Shown here: positions 21,114 through 28,850 of the stretch, in pieces
Position numbering within the stretch: the first letter of the stretch is position 1
Layout of the letters: the number at the start of each line of letters is the position of its first letter
NCBI RefSeq assembly: GCF_004361835.1
Contig: NZ_SNWD01000006.1
Span: forward strand, 62,001 to 126,000
Reading direction: 5' to 3'
From: Stakelama pacifica
Lineage (GTDB): Bacteria; Pseudomonadota; Alphaproteobacteria; Sphingomonadales; Sphingomonadaceae
DNA length: 64,000 nt
Translations under genes and position numbers: made by a program
Notes under the pieces: model-generated
What the model saw: only the letters and a program-made list of their open reading frames with translations
The model's database searches: none
Told to the model about the DNA's origin: nothing

Positions 21114-21255
21114 GCTGTTCGGCGCGGTTATCGGTGGAGACCCCGCCGCAACCCATCCCTGAAGGGGAGGGGCTTGCGTTTCCGCGCCCATCGTCACCCA
21201 TCCCGTTGGAGCCGCTTGCTTTTTCCGGCGTTGATCGTGCGCAAGGAGAGACGTG

Positions 21256-21531
21256 ATGGCAAACGATAAATGGTCGCAGGATGTGACCGAACATTCCGAC
21301 GCGCTCGATCTGGAAGCAGGCGTATTTACCTGGAACGACCCGGACGCGATCGCGAAATCGCTTAAAAAATCGGCTGAGGCGAGCGACCGCAATAAGGGAT
21401 CGGACTATCAGTCGGCAATGTCGATGCTGACCTTCTACATCAACCGCGCAGGCAAAGATCTGGACGAGGAGCAGCGGCAGGTGCTGGAGGATGCCAAACA
21501 ATCGCTTCGCCGCCAATTTGGGCGGGAATGA
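21256..21531 (+). CDS. DUF3175 family protein
   Basis: Small, 91-residue charged protein. KWSQDVTEHSDALDLEAGVF, then IAKSLKKSAEAS and SAMSMLTFYINRAGKDL match the DUF3175 family, whose function is not known. AAGGAGAG at 21243-21250 supports the ATG at 21256 (a GTG lies directly before it). Confidence 0.85.
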   Translation: MANDKWSQDVTEHSDALDLEAGVFTWNDPDAIAKSLKKSAEASDRNKGSDYQSAMSMLTFYINRAGKDLDEEQRQVLEDAKQSLRRQFGRE

Positions 21532-21658
21532 GCGTCGCCCCCGACGCAGGCGAAAGAATCTGACGCAAGATCGGGAATAATACAAGGCTTGTTCTGCGAA
21601 TCGCGATGATTCACATAAGAGGGGCACCGCAAAAGGGTGTATTGTGCTTCAACTAGCG

Positions 21659-21672
21659 AAAGGAGGTGATCC
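21659..21672 (+). promoter_or_regulatory. Extended Shine-Dalgarno sequence, 14-base match
   Basis: AAAGGAGGTGATCC is complementary over all 14 bases to the universal 3' end of 16S rRNA (GGATCACCTCCTTT). It ends one base before the ATG of an 18-codon ORF; GGAGG is spaced 7 bases from that ATG. Every other gene in the window has a much shorter site or none. Confidence 0.75.
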
Positions 21673-21673
21673 G

Positions 21674-21730
21674 ATGTCTCATGGTTCAGCAATGGGGTCG
21701 GTTCAGTTCGTTCGGGAGACGCGCCGCTAA
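21674..21730 (+). CDS. Small ORF with an extended Shine-Dalgarno (18 codons)
   Basis: Encodes MSHGSAMGSVQFVRETRR and stops at TAA. The same frame could begin earlier at a GTG (21644), giving ten more residues, LQLAKGGDP being the added part after the initiator; in that case the Shine-Dalgarno-like sequence would itself be coding. The ORF sits in its own small unit. The preceding gene ends at 21531, a structured region and strong terminator follow (21805-21885), and the next gene is on the other strand. No family is recognised. Whether a peptide is made cannot be decided from sequence alone. Confidence 0.5.
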   Translation: MSHGSAMGSVQFVRETRR

Positions 21731-21804
21731 TCAAGTGAACGGCGCCGGAGCGGGGAAAATCCTTTCCCAATCAACATTCCGGCGACACGATTCACGCGCG
21801 GCTC

Positions 21805-21845
21805 GCATGGTCTCCCGGGCTGGAGCTTCCGGCCGCTGACCATGC
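21805..21845 (+). ncRNA. Structured 3' region of the small transcript (hairpin)
   Basis: GCATGGTC (21805-21812) is the exact reverse complement of GACCATGC (21838-21845), enclosing a loop that has its own short pairing potential (CCGG repeats). It lies directly upstream of the terminator hairpin, so the transcript would end in two successive stem-loops. Confidence 0.45.
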
Positions 21846-21849
21846 TTTG

Positions 21850-21885
21850 GGCTGCCGGGTTCGGATCGGACCCGGCAGCCTTTTT
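21850..21885 (+). terminator. Strong rho-independent terminator
   Basis: GGCTGCCGGGT (21850-21860) pairs perfectly with ACCCGGCAGCC (21870-21880), followed by five T and an AT-rich stretch. It closes the small transcription unit at 21.6 kb. Confidence 0.88.
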
Positions 21886-21943
21886 CATTTTAGCCTGATG
21901 TGAAAACGTCCTGAGCGCGCGGTACGGGCTTTCCGTGTTTGCG

Positions 21944-22020
21944 AGTGGCCGAAGGTGGCCCGGCAATCCGGCGTGACGCACGCCGCTCCGGATTGCTTCG
22001 CCTGGCGGCCCGCAATGACG
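21944..22020. repeat. Intergenic palindromic repeat (CGTCATTGCGGG type)
   Basis: GCAATCCGG (21963-21971) pairs with CCGGATTGC (21988-21996) and the inner GGCGTG with CACGCC. Read on the minus strand it starts CGTCATTGCGGGCC and contains GAAGCAATCC, the dispersed sphingomonad repeat pattern; a related unit is at about 2186-2262. It lies at the 3' end of the efflux operon. Confidence 0.65.
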
Positions 22021-22038
22021 GTGCGGCGCGCTTCAGCC

Positions 22039-23466
22039 TCAACGCGCGGCCACCGCTTCGCCCTCGCGCTGCCATCCGCCGCCCAGCGCTTCGAACAGAT
22101 TGATCTGATCGTTCGAAATCCGCGCATCGATCGTGGCGAGATCGGCCTGCGCATCCGCATAGGTCCGCTCGGCATCGATCAGGTCGAGCGAATTGACCGC
22201 CCCTTCGCGCTGCTGCGCGCGGGTGATGGTCACTGCTTGCTCGGCTGCGTTCAGCGCTTCCTGAAAAGCGCGCCGCCGTTCGAGATCATGCGCATAGGCC
22301 GAAAGCGCCGTTTCGGTCTCGCGCAGCGCGGTGAGCACGGTGCCGTCGAACGTCGCCAGCGCCTCCTGCGAATCCGCCTTTGCCGCCGCAATCTGCGCGC
22401 GTGCCTTGCTCTGATTGGGGAAGGACCAGCTGATCAGCGGGCCGAGCAGCCAGCGTAGCGGCCCCGCACCGAACAGATCGCCGAACGACGTGCTGGTCTG
22501 CCCCACCGATCCGCCCAGCGAAATGCTGGGATACAAATCGGCCGTCGCCACGCCGATGCGCGCGGCTGCCGCTGCCAGCCGCCGCTCCGCCGCGCGCACA
22601 TCGGGCCGCCGGGCAAGCAGCGCCTGACCATCGCCAACCGGGATCGGCGTATCGAGCGCCATCGTCGTCTTCCGCTCGCCCGCAATGGGCGGCAGGTCGG
22701 CCGGTGCACGCCCGGTCAGCGTGGCGAGGCGGAAGAGGGCCGCGTCGCGCTGCGCCTGCAAAGCGGGTACATTCGCTGCGCGCTGGTTGCGCAGCGCGGC
22801 AATGCGCGCGGTGTCGAGGCCGTTGGCCAGCCCCGCATCGTGCCGTTTTTGGGTAAGCTCCAGCGACTGGTCGAGCAGCTCGACGATATGCTCTGCCACT
22901 GCCAGCCGCTGCGCCGAGGAGGCGGCATCGGCATAAGCGCGCGTCGTGTCGGCAACCACCGCGACGCGCACCGCTTCGGCATCGGCGCGGGCGGCGTCGA
23001 CATCGCCCTTTGCCGCTTCGACATTACGGCTCACCCGGCCAAACAGATCGACCTGATAGGCAACGTCCAGCCCGCCATCGAACAGCCAGCTTTCCCGGTC
23101 TAGCCCGGGGAGACGCTGCTGATCGGGCAGGCGGCGATACTGGCCGCTGGCCGACAGATCGGTCGAGGGCAGTTCGTCGGCCCGCGCGCCCTTCAGTCCG
23201 GCGCGGGCGCGCTGGATACGCGCAACCGCGACGCGGATATCGGTATTGGAGGCAAGCGCGTCCTCGACCAGTCCGTTCAGGACCGGGTCGTCATAGAGTC
23301 GCCACCAGTCCGCCGCGACGGGCTGAGCGGATACCGCCGCGCTATCGGCAGCGATGAAGGGGCCGGACGCCGTCTGCGGAGGGACTGGCGCAACATAGTC
23401 CGGCCCCGCCGCGCAGGCGCTGAGCGCCAGCGCGGATAGCGAGGTCATCATGATCGTGCGAAACAT
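22039..23466 (-). CDS. Outer-membrane efflux lipoprotein, NodT/OprM family
   Basis: Outer-membrane channel of a tripartite efflux pump; 475 residues. The lipoprotein signal has the lipobox ALSAC. VPPQTASGPF and WWRLYDDPVLNGLVEDALASN are the conserved N-terminal blocks. Two TolC-type repeats follow, with RRLPDQQRLPG, YQVDLFGRVSRN, LARRPDVRAAERRLAAA and LGPLISWSFPNQ. It is the last gene of the efflux operon, starting 12 bases after the pump stop codon; a TAGGAG Shine-Dalgarno overlaps that stop. Confidence 0.94.
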   Translation of the reverse strand: MFRTIMMTSLSALALSACAAGPDYVAPVPPQTASGPFIAADSAAVSAQPVAADWWRLYDDPVLNGLVEDALASNTDIRVAVARIQRARAGLKGARADELPSTDLSASGQYRRLPDQQRLPGLDRESWLFDGGLDVAYQVDLFGRVSRNVEAAKGDVDAARADAEAVRVAVVADTTRAYADAASSAQRLAVAEHIVELLDQSLELTQKRHDAGLANGLDTARIAALRNQRAANVPALQAQRDAALFRLATLTGRAPADLPPIAGERKTTMALDTPIPVGDGQALLARRPDVRAAERRLAAAAARIGVATADLYPSISLGGSVGQTSTSFGDLFGAGPLRWLLGPLISWSFPNQSKARAQIAAAKADSQEALATFDGTVLTALRETETALSAYAHDLERRRAFQEALNAAEQAVTITRAQQREGAVNSLDLIDAERTYADAQADLATIDARISNDQINLFEALGGGWQREGEAVAAR

Positions 23467-23478
23467 CAGAATAGGCTC

Positions 23479-26400
23479 CTATTCGGCGGGCTGGATGGCG
23501 GTATCGTCCCGCGCATCGCCCTGCCCATTGGTGCGGCGGCGCGAGAAGCGGTCCCCAAGCGCGCGGCACACCACGTAGAAGGTCGGCGTGAAGATCAGGC
23601 CGAAGCCGGTAACGCCCAGCATTCCGAAGAACACCGCCGTACCCAGCGCCTGACGAAGCTCCGCACCCGCACCGGTTGCGATCACCAGCGGCACCGACCC
23701 AAGGATGAAGGCGAAGCTGGTCATCAGGATCGGGCGCAGCCGGTCCTTTGCAGCACGAACCGCTGCTTCCACCGGAGAAAGCCCATCCTCATCCTCTGCC
23801 TGCTTGGCGAATTCGACCACCAGAATGGCGTTCTTCGCAGCAAGCGCAATCAGCACAATCAACCCGATCTGCGTCAGGACATTATTGTCCATGCCACGCA
23901 GATTGATGCCGATCATTGCAGCGAGCAGACACATCGGCACGATCAGGATGATCGCGAGTGGCAGCACCACGCTTTCATATTGCGCGGCGAGCACGAGGAA
24001 GACGAACACCACGGCGAGGGCGAAGACCACAGCGGCGGTATTGCCCGCCAGCTTCTGCTGAAACGCAATGCCGGTCCATTCATGGGCGTAGCCATCGGCC
24101 AGCGTTTCGTCGGCCAGCTTTTCCATCGTCACCAGCGACTGGCCCGATGAAAAGCCCGGCGCGGTATCGCCATCGACCGCAACGGCGGGGTGCAGATTGT
24201 AGCGCGTGACGCGATACGGCCCCGTTTTGCTGTCGAAGGTCGCGACAGAACCGATCGGCACCATCGCCCCGCTGTTCGAGCGGGTCTTCAAATTGGCGAT
24301 GTCAGCTTCGGTCGCGCGGTGCGCGGCGTCGGCCTGAGCAGTCACCTGATAGGTACGACCCAGCAGGTTGAAGTCGTTGATATAGGCCGAGCCGAGATAG
24401 ACCGAGAGTGCCTCGAACACCCGCGACGGGGGAACGCCCAGCATATCCGCCTTGCGCCGGTCGATATCGGCGAAGATGCGCGGCGTTGCCGTGTTGAAGA
24501 AGGTATAGACCTGCGCCAGTCCCTCTGTCTGATTGGCCTTGCCGATCAGGCCATAGGTCTGTTGGGCGAGTGCCTCCGGGCCTTTATCGCCCAGATCCTC
24601 GACCATCATGCGATAGCCACCGGCCGAACCAATGCCCTGAATCAGCGGCGGGGGTACGATCATCAGCCGCGCTTCGTTTATATCGGCGGTACGCTTTTGC
24701 GCCTCGGCCATGATATCCTGAAGGCTGACGCCAAGCTCTGCGCGCTTTTCGAAGCTTTCGAGCGGGACATAGGCGGCCGCCGCATTGGGGGCGAGTGTCT
24801 GTGACGGACCATCGAACCCGGCGAGCATCACCGATCCCTTTACCCCCGGAATGGGCAGGATGCGCTTTGCGACCTTCTGCATCACCGCATCTGTGCGTTC
24901 GAGCGACGATCCGGGCGGCAGCTGGATGACGGTCAGGAAGTACCCCTGATCCTGCGCGGGAATGAACCCGGTCGGCGTAGCCCAGAACAGTCCCACGGTC
25001 GCGGCAATCAGCCCGGCATAGGTCAGCATCATGATGACCGGGCGGACCACCAGCTTGCGGGTGAGGCGGGCATAGCCGTCGCTCATCCGCTCGAACCCGC
25101 GATTGAATGCATCGCCTGCACGGTGAAGCTGACGCACCACCCAATGGCTTTCGCCACGATGATCGTGCGCGCGCAGCAGCAAAGCAGCAAGCGCGGGCGA
25201 CAGCGTGAGCGAAAGGACCAGCGAGATGACGGTTGCCGTCGCGATGGTAACCGCGAACTGCTGATAGAATGCGCCCGACAGGCCGGTCAGGAACAATGTC
25301 GGCACGAACACCGCGCACAGCACCAGAACGATCGCGACCAGCGCGGCGGACACTTCGTCCATCGACGTCTTTGCCGCCTCGATCGGCGACAGGCCGCGTT
25401 CGAGGTTACGTTCGACATTTTCGACCACGACGATCGCGTCATCGACGACGATGCCGATGGCCAGCACCATGCCGAACAGCGAAAGGCTGTTGAGCGAATA
25501 GCCAAAGGCGACGAGCACCAAGCAGCTTCCGATCAGCGATACGGGAATCGCCACCACCGGGATGATCGCCGCGCGCCATTTCTGAAGGAAGACGACGATA
25601 ACGAGCACGACCAGCACGATTGCTTCGAACAATGTGTGCATCACCGCATCGACGGACTGCGAAATGAACTCGGTCGGGTTGTAGATGACCTTGTATTCCA
25701 GCCCCTTGGGGAAGTCCTTCGACACGGTCTGCATCTCTGCATTCACCGCATCTGCGGCGGCGAGAGCGTTCGATCCGGGCCGCTGGAACACCGCCATGAT
25801 GACGGTGGGCTTGCCCGACAGATAGGTGTTGGACGAATAATCGGCGGCACCCAGTTCGACGCGCGCAACGTCGCGCACGCGCACCTGCTGCCCGTCATTG
25901 CCCGATTTGATGATGATATTGGCGAACTGATCGGGGTCGGCGAAACGGCCCTGCGCCTCGACATTCACCTGAAACGCATTGCCCTGATCATAAGGCGGCT
26001 GGCCCAGCGTTCCGGCTGCGACCTGCACATTTTGCGAACGCAGCGCCTCGACAATATCGCCTGCGGTCAGGTTCAGTGCTGCCGCACGGCCCGGATCGAT
26101 CCAGACGCGCATGGCGTAATCGCGGCTGCCGAACAGGCGCACATCGCCAACGCCGTCGATGCGGGTCAGCCGGTCGCGGATGCGGGTCAGTGCGTAGTTG
26201 GAGATATAGCCGCGATCGAGCGAATTGTCGGGCGACACCAGATTGACGACCATCAGGAAGTCGGGCGAGGTCTTTTGCGTCACCACGCCCTGCCGCCGGA
26301 CCGCTTCGGGAAGGTTAGGCTCGGCGATCGCCACCCGGTTCTGCACCAGCACCTGCGCCGCGTCGAGATCGGTGCCGATCTTGAACGTGACGGTTATGGT

Positions 26401-26670
26401 CAGCTTGCCATCGCCAGTCGATTCCGACGACATGTACAGCATGTTGTCGACGCCGTTGATCTGCTGCTCGATCGGTGCGGCGACGGTGTCGGCCACGGTT
26501 TGCGCGGTCGCACCGGGATAATTGGCGGAGACCGTTACGGTCGGCGGGACGATATCGGGATATTGCGACACCGGCAGGCCAAGATAGGCGATCGCGCCCA
26601 CAATGGTGATGACGATCGCAAGCACGGCGGCAAAGATTGGCCGCGTGATGAAGAAACGTGAGAGGCGCAT
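23479..26670 (-). CDS. RND multidrug efflux permease (HAE1 family, AcrB/MexB-like)
   Basis: Proton-driven inner-membrane pump of 1063 residues, the normal length. It begins MRLSRFFITRPIFAAVLAI. The proton-relay aspartate pair is in GIVVDDAIVVVENVERNL within TM4. FNTATPRIFADIDRRKADMLGV and the second-half PMCLLAAMIGINLRGMDNN and GLIVLIALAAKNAILVVEFA segments are diagnostic for HAE1 pumps. AACAGGAGCGGG precedes the start. It is separated from the adaptor gene by a 162-base spacer with an elaborate hairpin. Substrates are probably amphiphilic drugs or solvents, not determinable here. Confidence 0.96.
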   Translation of the reverse strand: MRLSRFFITRPIFAAVLAIVITIVGAIAYLGLPVSQYPDIVPPTVTVSANYPGATAQTVADTVAAPIEQQINGVDNMLYMSSESTGDGKLTITVTFKIGTDLDAAQVLVQNRVAIAEPNLPEAVRRQGVVTQKTSPDFLMVVNLVSPDNSLDRGYISNYALTRIRDRLTRIDGVGDVRLFGSRDYAMRVWIDPGRAAALNLTAGDIVEALRSQNVQVAAGTLGQPPYDQGNAFQVNVEAQGRFADPDQFANIIIKSGNDGQQVRVRDVARVELGAADYSSNTYLSGKPTVIMAVFQRPGSNALAAADAVNAEMQTVSKDFPKGLEYKVIYNPTEFISQSVDAVMHTLFEAIVLVVLVIVVFLQKWRAAIIPVVAIPVSLIGSCLVLVAFGYSLNSLSLFGMVLAIGIVVDDAIVVVENVERNLERGLSPIEAAKTSMDEVSAALVAIVLVLCAVFVPTLFLTGLSGAFYQQFAVTIATATVISLVLSLTLSPALAALLLRAHDHRGESHWVVRQLHRAGDAFNRGFERMSDGYARLTRKLVVRPVIMMLTYAGLIAATVGLFWATPTGFIPAQDQGYFLTVIQLPPGSSLERTDAVMQKVAKRILPIPGVKGSVMLAGFDGPSQTLAPNAAAAYVPLESFEKRAELGVSLQDIMAEAQKRTADINEARLMIVPPPLIQGIGSAGGYRMMVEDLGDKGPEALAQQTYGLIGKANQTEGLAQVYTFFNTATPRIFADIDRRKADMLGVPPSRVFEALSVYLGSAYINDFNLLGRTYQVTAQADAAHRATEADIANLKTRSNSGAMVPIGSVATFDSKTGPYRVTRYNLHPAVAVDGDTAPGFSSGQSLVTMEKLADETLADGYAHEWTGIAFQQKLAGNTAAVVFALAVVFVFLVLAAQYESVVLPLAIILIVPMCLLAAMIGINLRGMDNNVLTQIGLIVLIALAAKNAILVVEFAKQAEDEDGLSPVEAAVRAAKDRLRPILMTSFAFILGSVPLVIATGAGAELRQALGTAVFFGMLGVTGFGLIFTPTFYVVCRALGDRFSRRRTNGQGDARDDTAIQPAE

Positions 26671-26719
26671 GCTGCCCGCTCCTGTTCATGGGGCCGGTCG
26701 GGCCCCGATAATTCTCTGA

Positions 26720-26811
26720 CATTCCGCCCGCGCTGAGCGCAGTTGAAGCGGTCCGTTCTTCCTGCGTTGAAGAAGAACGGTGCTTCGGCCGTGCTCAGCA
26801 GCGGCGGAATG
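26720..26811 (-). repeat. Four-tier imperfect inverted repeat between adaptor and pump genes
   Basis: Nested complementary arms are CATTCCGCC (26720-26728) with GGCGGAATG (26803-26811), GCTGAGC (26732-26738) with GCTCAGC (26793-26799), GAAGC (26745-26749) with GCTTC (26782-26786), and CCGTTCTTC (26753-26761) with GAAGAACGG (26772-26780). In the operon mRNA this would fold into one long stem of about 92 bases. There is no T-run for a simple terminator on the minus strand. Confidence 0.75.
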
Positions 26812-26832
26812 AATTGCGGAAACTGCCCGGCG

Positions 26833-28101
26833 CTAATTCGCCGCGAAGCTCGCCCCGCCGGTCGTCGGATCGGCGACGGCAGGCGGTGACTGCCCCTCCT
26901 TCACAGCGACGATCTTGCCCGGTTTCATTTTTACCGGCGCGCCGGGAGGTGCGAGTTCGGGATCGCTGATGACCACCTTTGTCTCCGGGGTCAGGCCGCT
27001 GCGGATCACGCGAAGCCCGTTGATGACCGGGCCGAGTTCGACGGGCACTGGCTGTGCCTTGCCATCCTTGCCCACCGTCATCACCAGCTTGCGCGCCTGA
27101 TCGGTCGTGACTGCGGCATCCGGCACCAGCAATGCCTGAACCCGTCCGCCGCTCGACAATCGGGCATCGCCGAACATGCCGGGGGTGAGGAACAGCTTCG
27201 GATTGCTGACCACCGCGCGGATGCGGATCGTGCCCGAATCGGGATTTAGCCCGTTATCGGTGAAATCGAGCCGCCCGTGCCAGCGATACTGGTTTTCATC
27301 CTGCAGCTTGATATCCACCGTCGCAGGTTTGTCGCCGGATTCCGCTGCGCGCTTCGTTTTCAGGAAGAGCGCTTCGGAGGCATCGAAGCTGAAATAGATC
27401 GGGTCGAGCGCGTTGATGGTGGTGAGCAGGGTTGCCTGCGCCCCTTCTCCGCCACCGACCAGATTGCCCGCATCGACTTTGCGATCCGAAACCCGGCCGG
27501 TAATCGGCGCGCGCACCTGCGTGAAGCTGAGGTCGAGCGAGCGTGCGCGAACATCGGCCTGTGCCGCTGCCAGCGCTGCCTCGCTCGCCTGCTGTTTGGC
27601 GCGGAGCTGATCGATCTGGCTTTGCGAAACCGCATCGACATCGACCAGCTTCAGCGCGCGGGCGAGGTCCGCTTTGGCAAGCGCCAGGTCGCTCTTCGCG
27701 CTGGCGACGCGCGCCTGTGCTTCGGCCAGACGCGCCTGAAACGGGCGGCGGTCGATCGAAAACAGCAGGTCGCCCTTATGGACGATCGCGCCGTCGGTAA
27801 AATGCACGCCGGTGATTTCGCCCGAAACGCGCGGACGCACATCGACCGTCTTCGATGCGGCGAAGCGGCCGACATATTCGTCCCATTCCTCGATCGGGCG
27901 GACAAGCGGCGTCGCCACCGTTACGGTCGGCGGGGGCGGCGCTGCCTGTGCGGGCCGGGCATCATGCGTAAGTTCATACCCGCCCCAGACGAGCAGCGCG
28001 GCGGGGAGCGCGATCAGCGCCCCCTTTCGCCAGCGCGAGGGGGCACGGCGGGGTTCGGGCGAATCCACATCCGCCCGTTCAATCTTTTCGAATTTCGTCA
28101 T
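26833..28101 (-). CDS. RND efflux periplasmic adaptor (membrane fusion protein)
   Basis: Links the RND pump to the outer-membrane channel; 422 residues. The N-terminus has a cytoplasmic head and one membrane anchor (GALIALPAALLVWGGYEL). The lipoyl/barrel-sandwich region follows (EYVGRFAASKTVDVRPRVSGEI, KGDLLFSIDRRPF), then an alpha-helical hairpin with heptads (about residues 120-195) and the second lipoyl half FTQVRAPITGRVSDRKVDAGNLV. The beta-barrel and membrane-proximal domains end the protein. It starts two bases after the preceding small gene, showing tight coupling. Confidence 0.95.
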   Translation of the reverse strand: MTKFEKIERADVDSPEPRRAPSRWRKGALIALPAALLVWGGYELTHDARPAQAAPPPPTVTVATPLVRPIEEWDEYVGRFAASKTVDVRPRVSGEITGVHFTDGAIVHKGDLLFSIDRRPFQARLAEAQARVASAKSDLALAKADLARALKLVDVDAVSQSQIDQLRAKQQASEAALAAAQADVRARSLDLSFTQVRAPITGRVSDRKVDAGNLVGGGEGAQATLLTTINALDPIYFSFDASEALFLKTKRAAESGDKPATVDIKLQDENQYRWHGRLDFTDNGLNPDSGTIRIRAVVSNPKLFLTPGMFGDARLSSGGRVQALLVPDAAVTTDQARKLVMTVGKDGKAQPVPVELGPVINGLRVIRSGLTPETKVVISDPELAPPGAPVKMKPGKIVAVKEGQSPPAVADPTTGGASFAAN

Positions 28102-28103
28102 TC

Positions 28104-28493
28104 TCAGGCTCGCTGATTCAGGGCATTGCGACCGCGGCTGATGCTGCCCAGCACCAGCTCATATTGGGCAAGGCTAAAGCCCGCGGACATGAATGCATGG
28201 ATTTCGTGAGAGGCAATCGCATAGCCGCGATGCCAGGCGAGAACCGCGATACGGCGCAGCGCCTCCAGCTTCGGATCGGCCAGTTCGGGATTGGTGCGGG
28301 TACGGAACAGCTTGCCCATGGCCACCGCCATTTTTCCGGGCCGTTTCAGGCTGGCCATGCTGTCCTTCTGAGCCAGCGCTACCACCGACCATTCCAGCGC
28401 GGAAAGCGCAGGTTTCGTGTCCGCGACGGGATTGGAGGCGGCGCAGGGAAAGGTTGCGGTCGCTGCGCCATTTGCAACATCCAGATAAGCCAT
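28104..28493 (-). CDS. Protein of unknown function, first gene of the efflux operon
   Basis: A 129-residue protein with no signal peptide and no family I recognise. Its parts are a short Ala-rich N-terminus, a helical stretch LSALEWSVVALAQKDSMASL, basic KRPGKMAVAMGKLFRTRTNPELADPKLEALRRIAVLAWHRG split over two helices, and the C-terminal AFMSAGFSLAQYELVLGSIS. AGGGGAACAGATC gives a good ribosome site for the start at 28493. It precedes the adaptor gene by two bases, so it is expressed with the pump; a regulatory or accessory role is possible but unproven. Confidence 0.7.
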   Translation of the reverse strand: MAYLDVANGAATATFPCAASNPVADTKPALSALEWSVVALAQKDSMASLKRPGKMAVAMGKLFRTRTNPELADPKLEALRRIAVLAWHRGYAIASHEIHAFMSAGFSLAQYELVLGSISRGRNALNQRA

Positions 28494-28684
28494 GATCTGT
28501 TCCCCTTTTTTATGGTGGCGCAGGCAAAGCGGCGCCGTGCCGGAAAAGCGCCTCGCGGCTTTCCGGGTGTGAAAGACGTGCGCCCGACGCTCGCACCGAA
28601 TGCATGTTCGGCGACGCGGTAAGGCGAAAAATGATGACAGAGCAGCGCCGGTCAGGCCGGAACAGGCCACTCAAAAACGACAGG

Positions 28685-28697
28685 TGCCGTTACGGCA
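28685..28697. promoter_or_regulatory. 13-bp palindrome in the efflux operon leader
   Basis: TGCCGT-T-ACGGCA is a perfect palindrome with a single central base, too tight for an RNA hairpin but suitable as a protein-binding site. It lies about 190 bases before the first gene of the operon. Role unknown. Confidence 0.3.
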
Positions 28698-28708
28698 TAC
28701 CCGGTCGG

Positions 28709-28744
28709 TTACAGGATGAACTTCGGTTCGGAGCGTTCGTGCAT
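28709..28744 (-). CDS. Possible leader peptide (11 codons) in the efflux operon 5' region
   Basis: Between the operon promoter (28779-28806) and the first gene lies ATG-to-TAA encoding MHERSEPKFIL, preceded by GAAGGGG about ten bases upstream. It would be the first ORF on the mRNA. No family is known to me, and an ORF of this length can arise by chance. Confidence 0.3.
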   Translation of the reverse strand: MHERSEPKFIL

Positions 28745-28766
28745 CGGCACACCCCTTCGGTTGTTT

Positions 28767-28781
28767 CATACTGAGCGGTAT
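28767..28781 (-). promoter_or_regulatory. TetR-type operator at the efflux operon promoter
   Basis: On the plus strand CATACTGAGCGGTAT, with half-sites ATAC and GTAT. It is identical at 13 of 15 positions to the site at the tetR promoter (29460-29474) and overlaps the -10 box. Confidence 0.65.
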
Positions 28782-28806
28782 ATAAATGCCGCATGAACAA
28801 CGTCAA
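28779..28806 (-). promoter_or_regulatory. Promoter of the efflux operon
   Basis: On the minus strand TTGACG (28801-28806) and TATATA (28779-28784) are separated by 16 bases, close to the sigma-70 consensus. The -10 box runs into the putative TetR operator. Confidence 0.6.
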
Positions 28807-28850
28807 GAGTGATTTCTGTACCGATCGTTATTTTTTTGCAAGTGCGAAGT

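Larger units (their letters stand above)
28494..28850 (-). promoter_or_regulatory. Regulatory region of the RND efflux operon
   Basis: This 357-base gap between the tetR stop and the first operon gene holds a promoter (28779-28806), a TetR-type operator (28767-28781), a roughly 280-base leader with an 11-codon ORF and a 13-bp palindrome. Nothing else is recognised in it. Confidence 0.7.

Noticed and set aside
21435..21770. Minus-strand 111-codon frame over the small-transcript region
   Set aside because: It runs antisense to the DUF3175 gene end, lacks a ribosome site, and the strong signals here (Shine-Dalgarno, terminator) all point to the plus strand.
25123..26661. Open frame of 512 codons on the plus strand opposite the RND pump gene
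   Set aside because: Extremely Asp/Arg/His-rich composition without family motifs; it mirrors the codon pattern of the pump.
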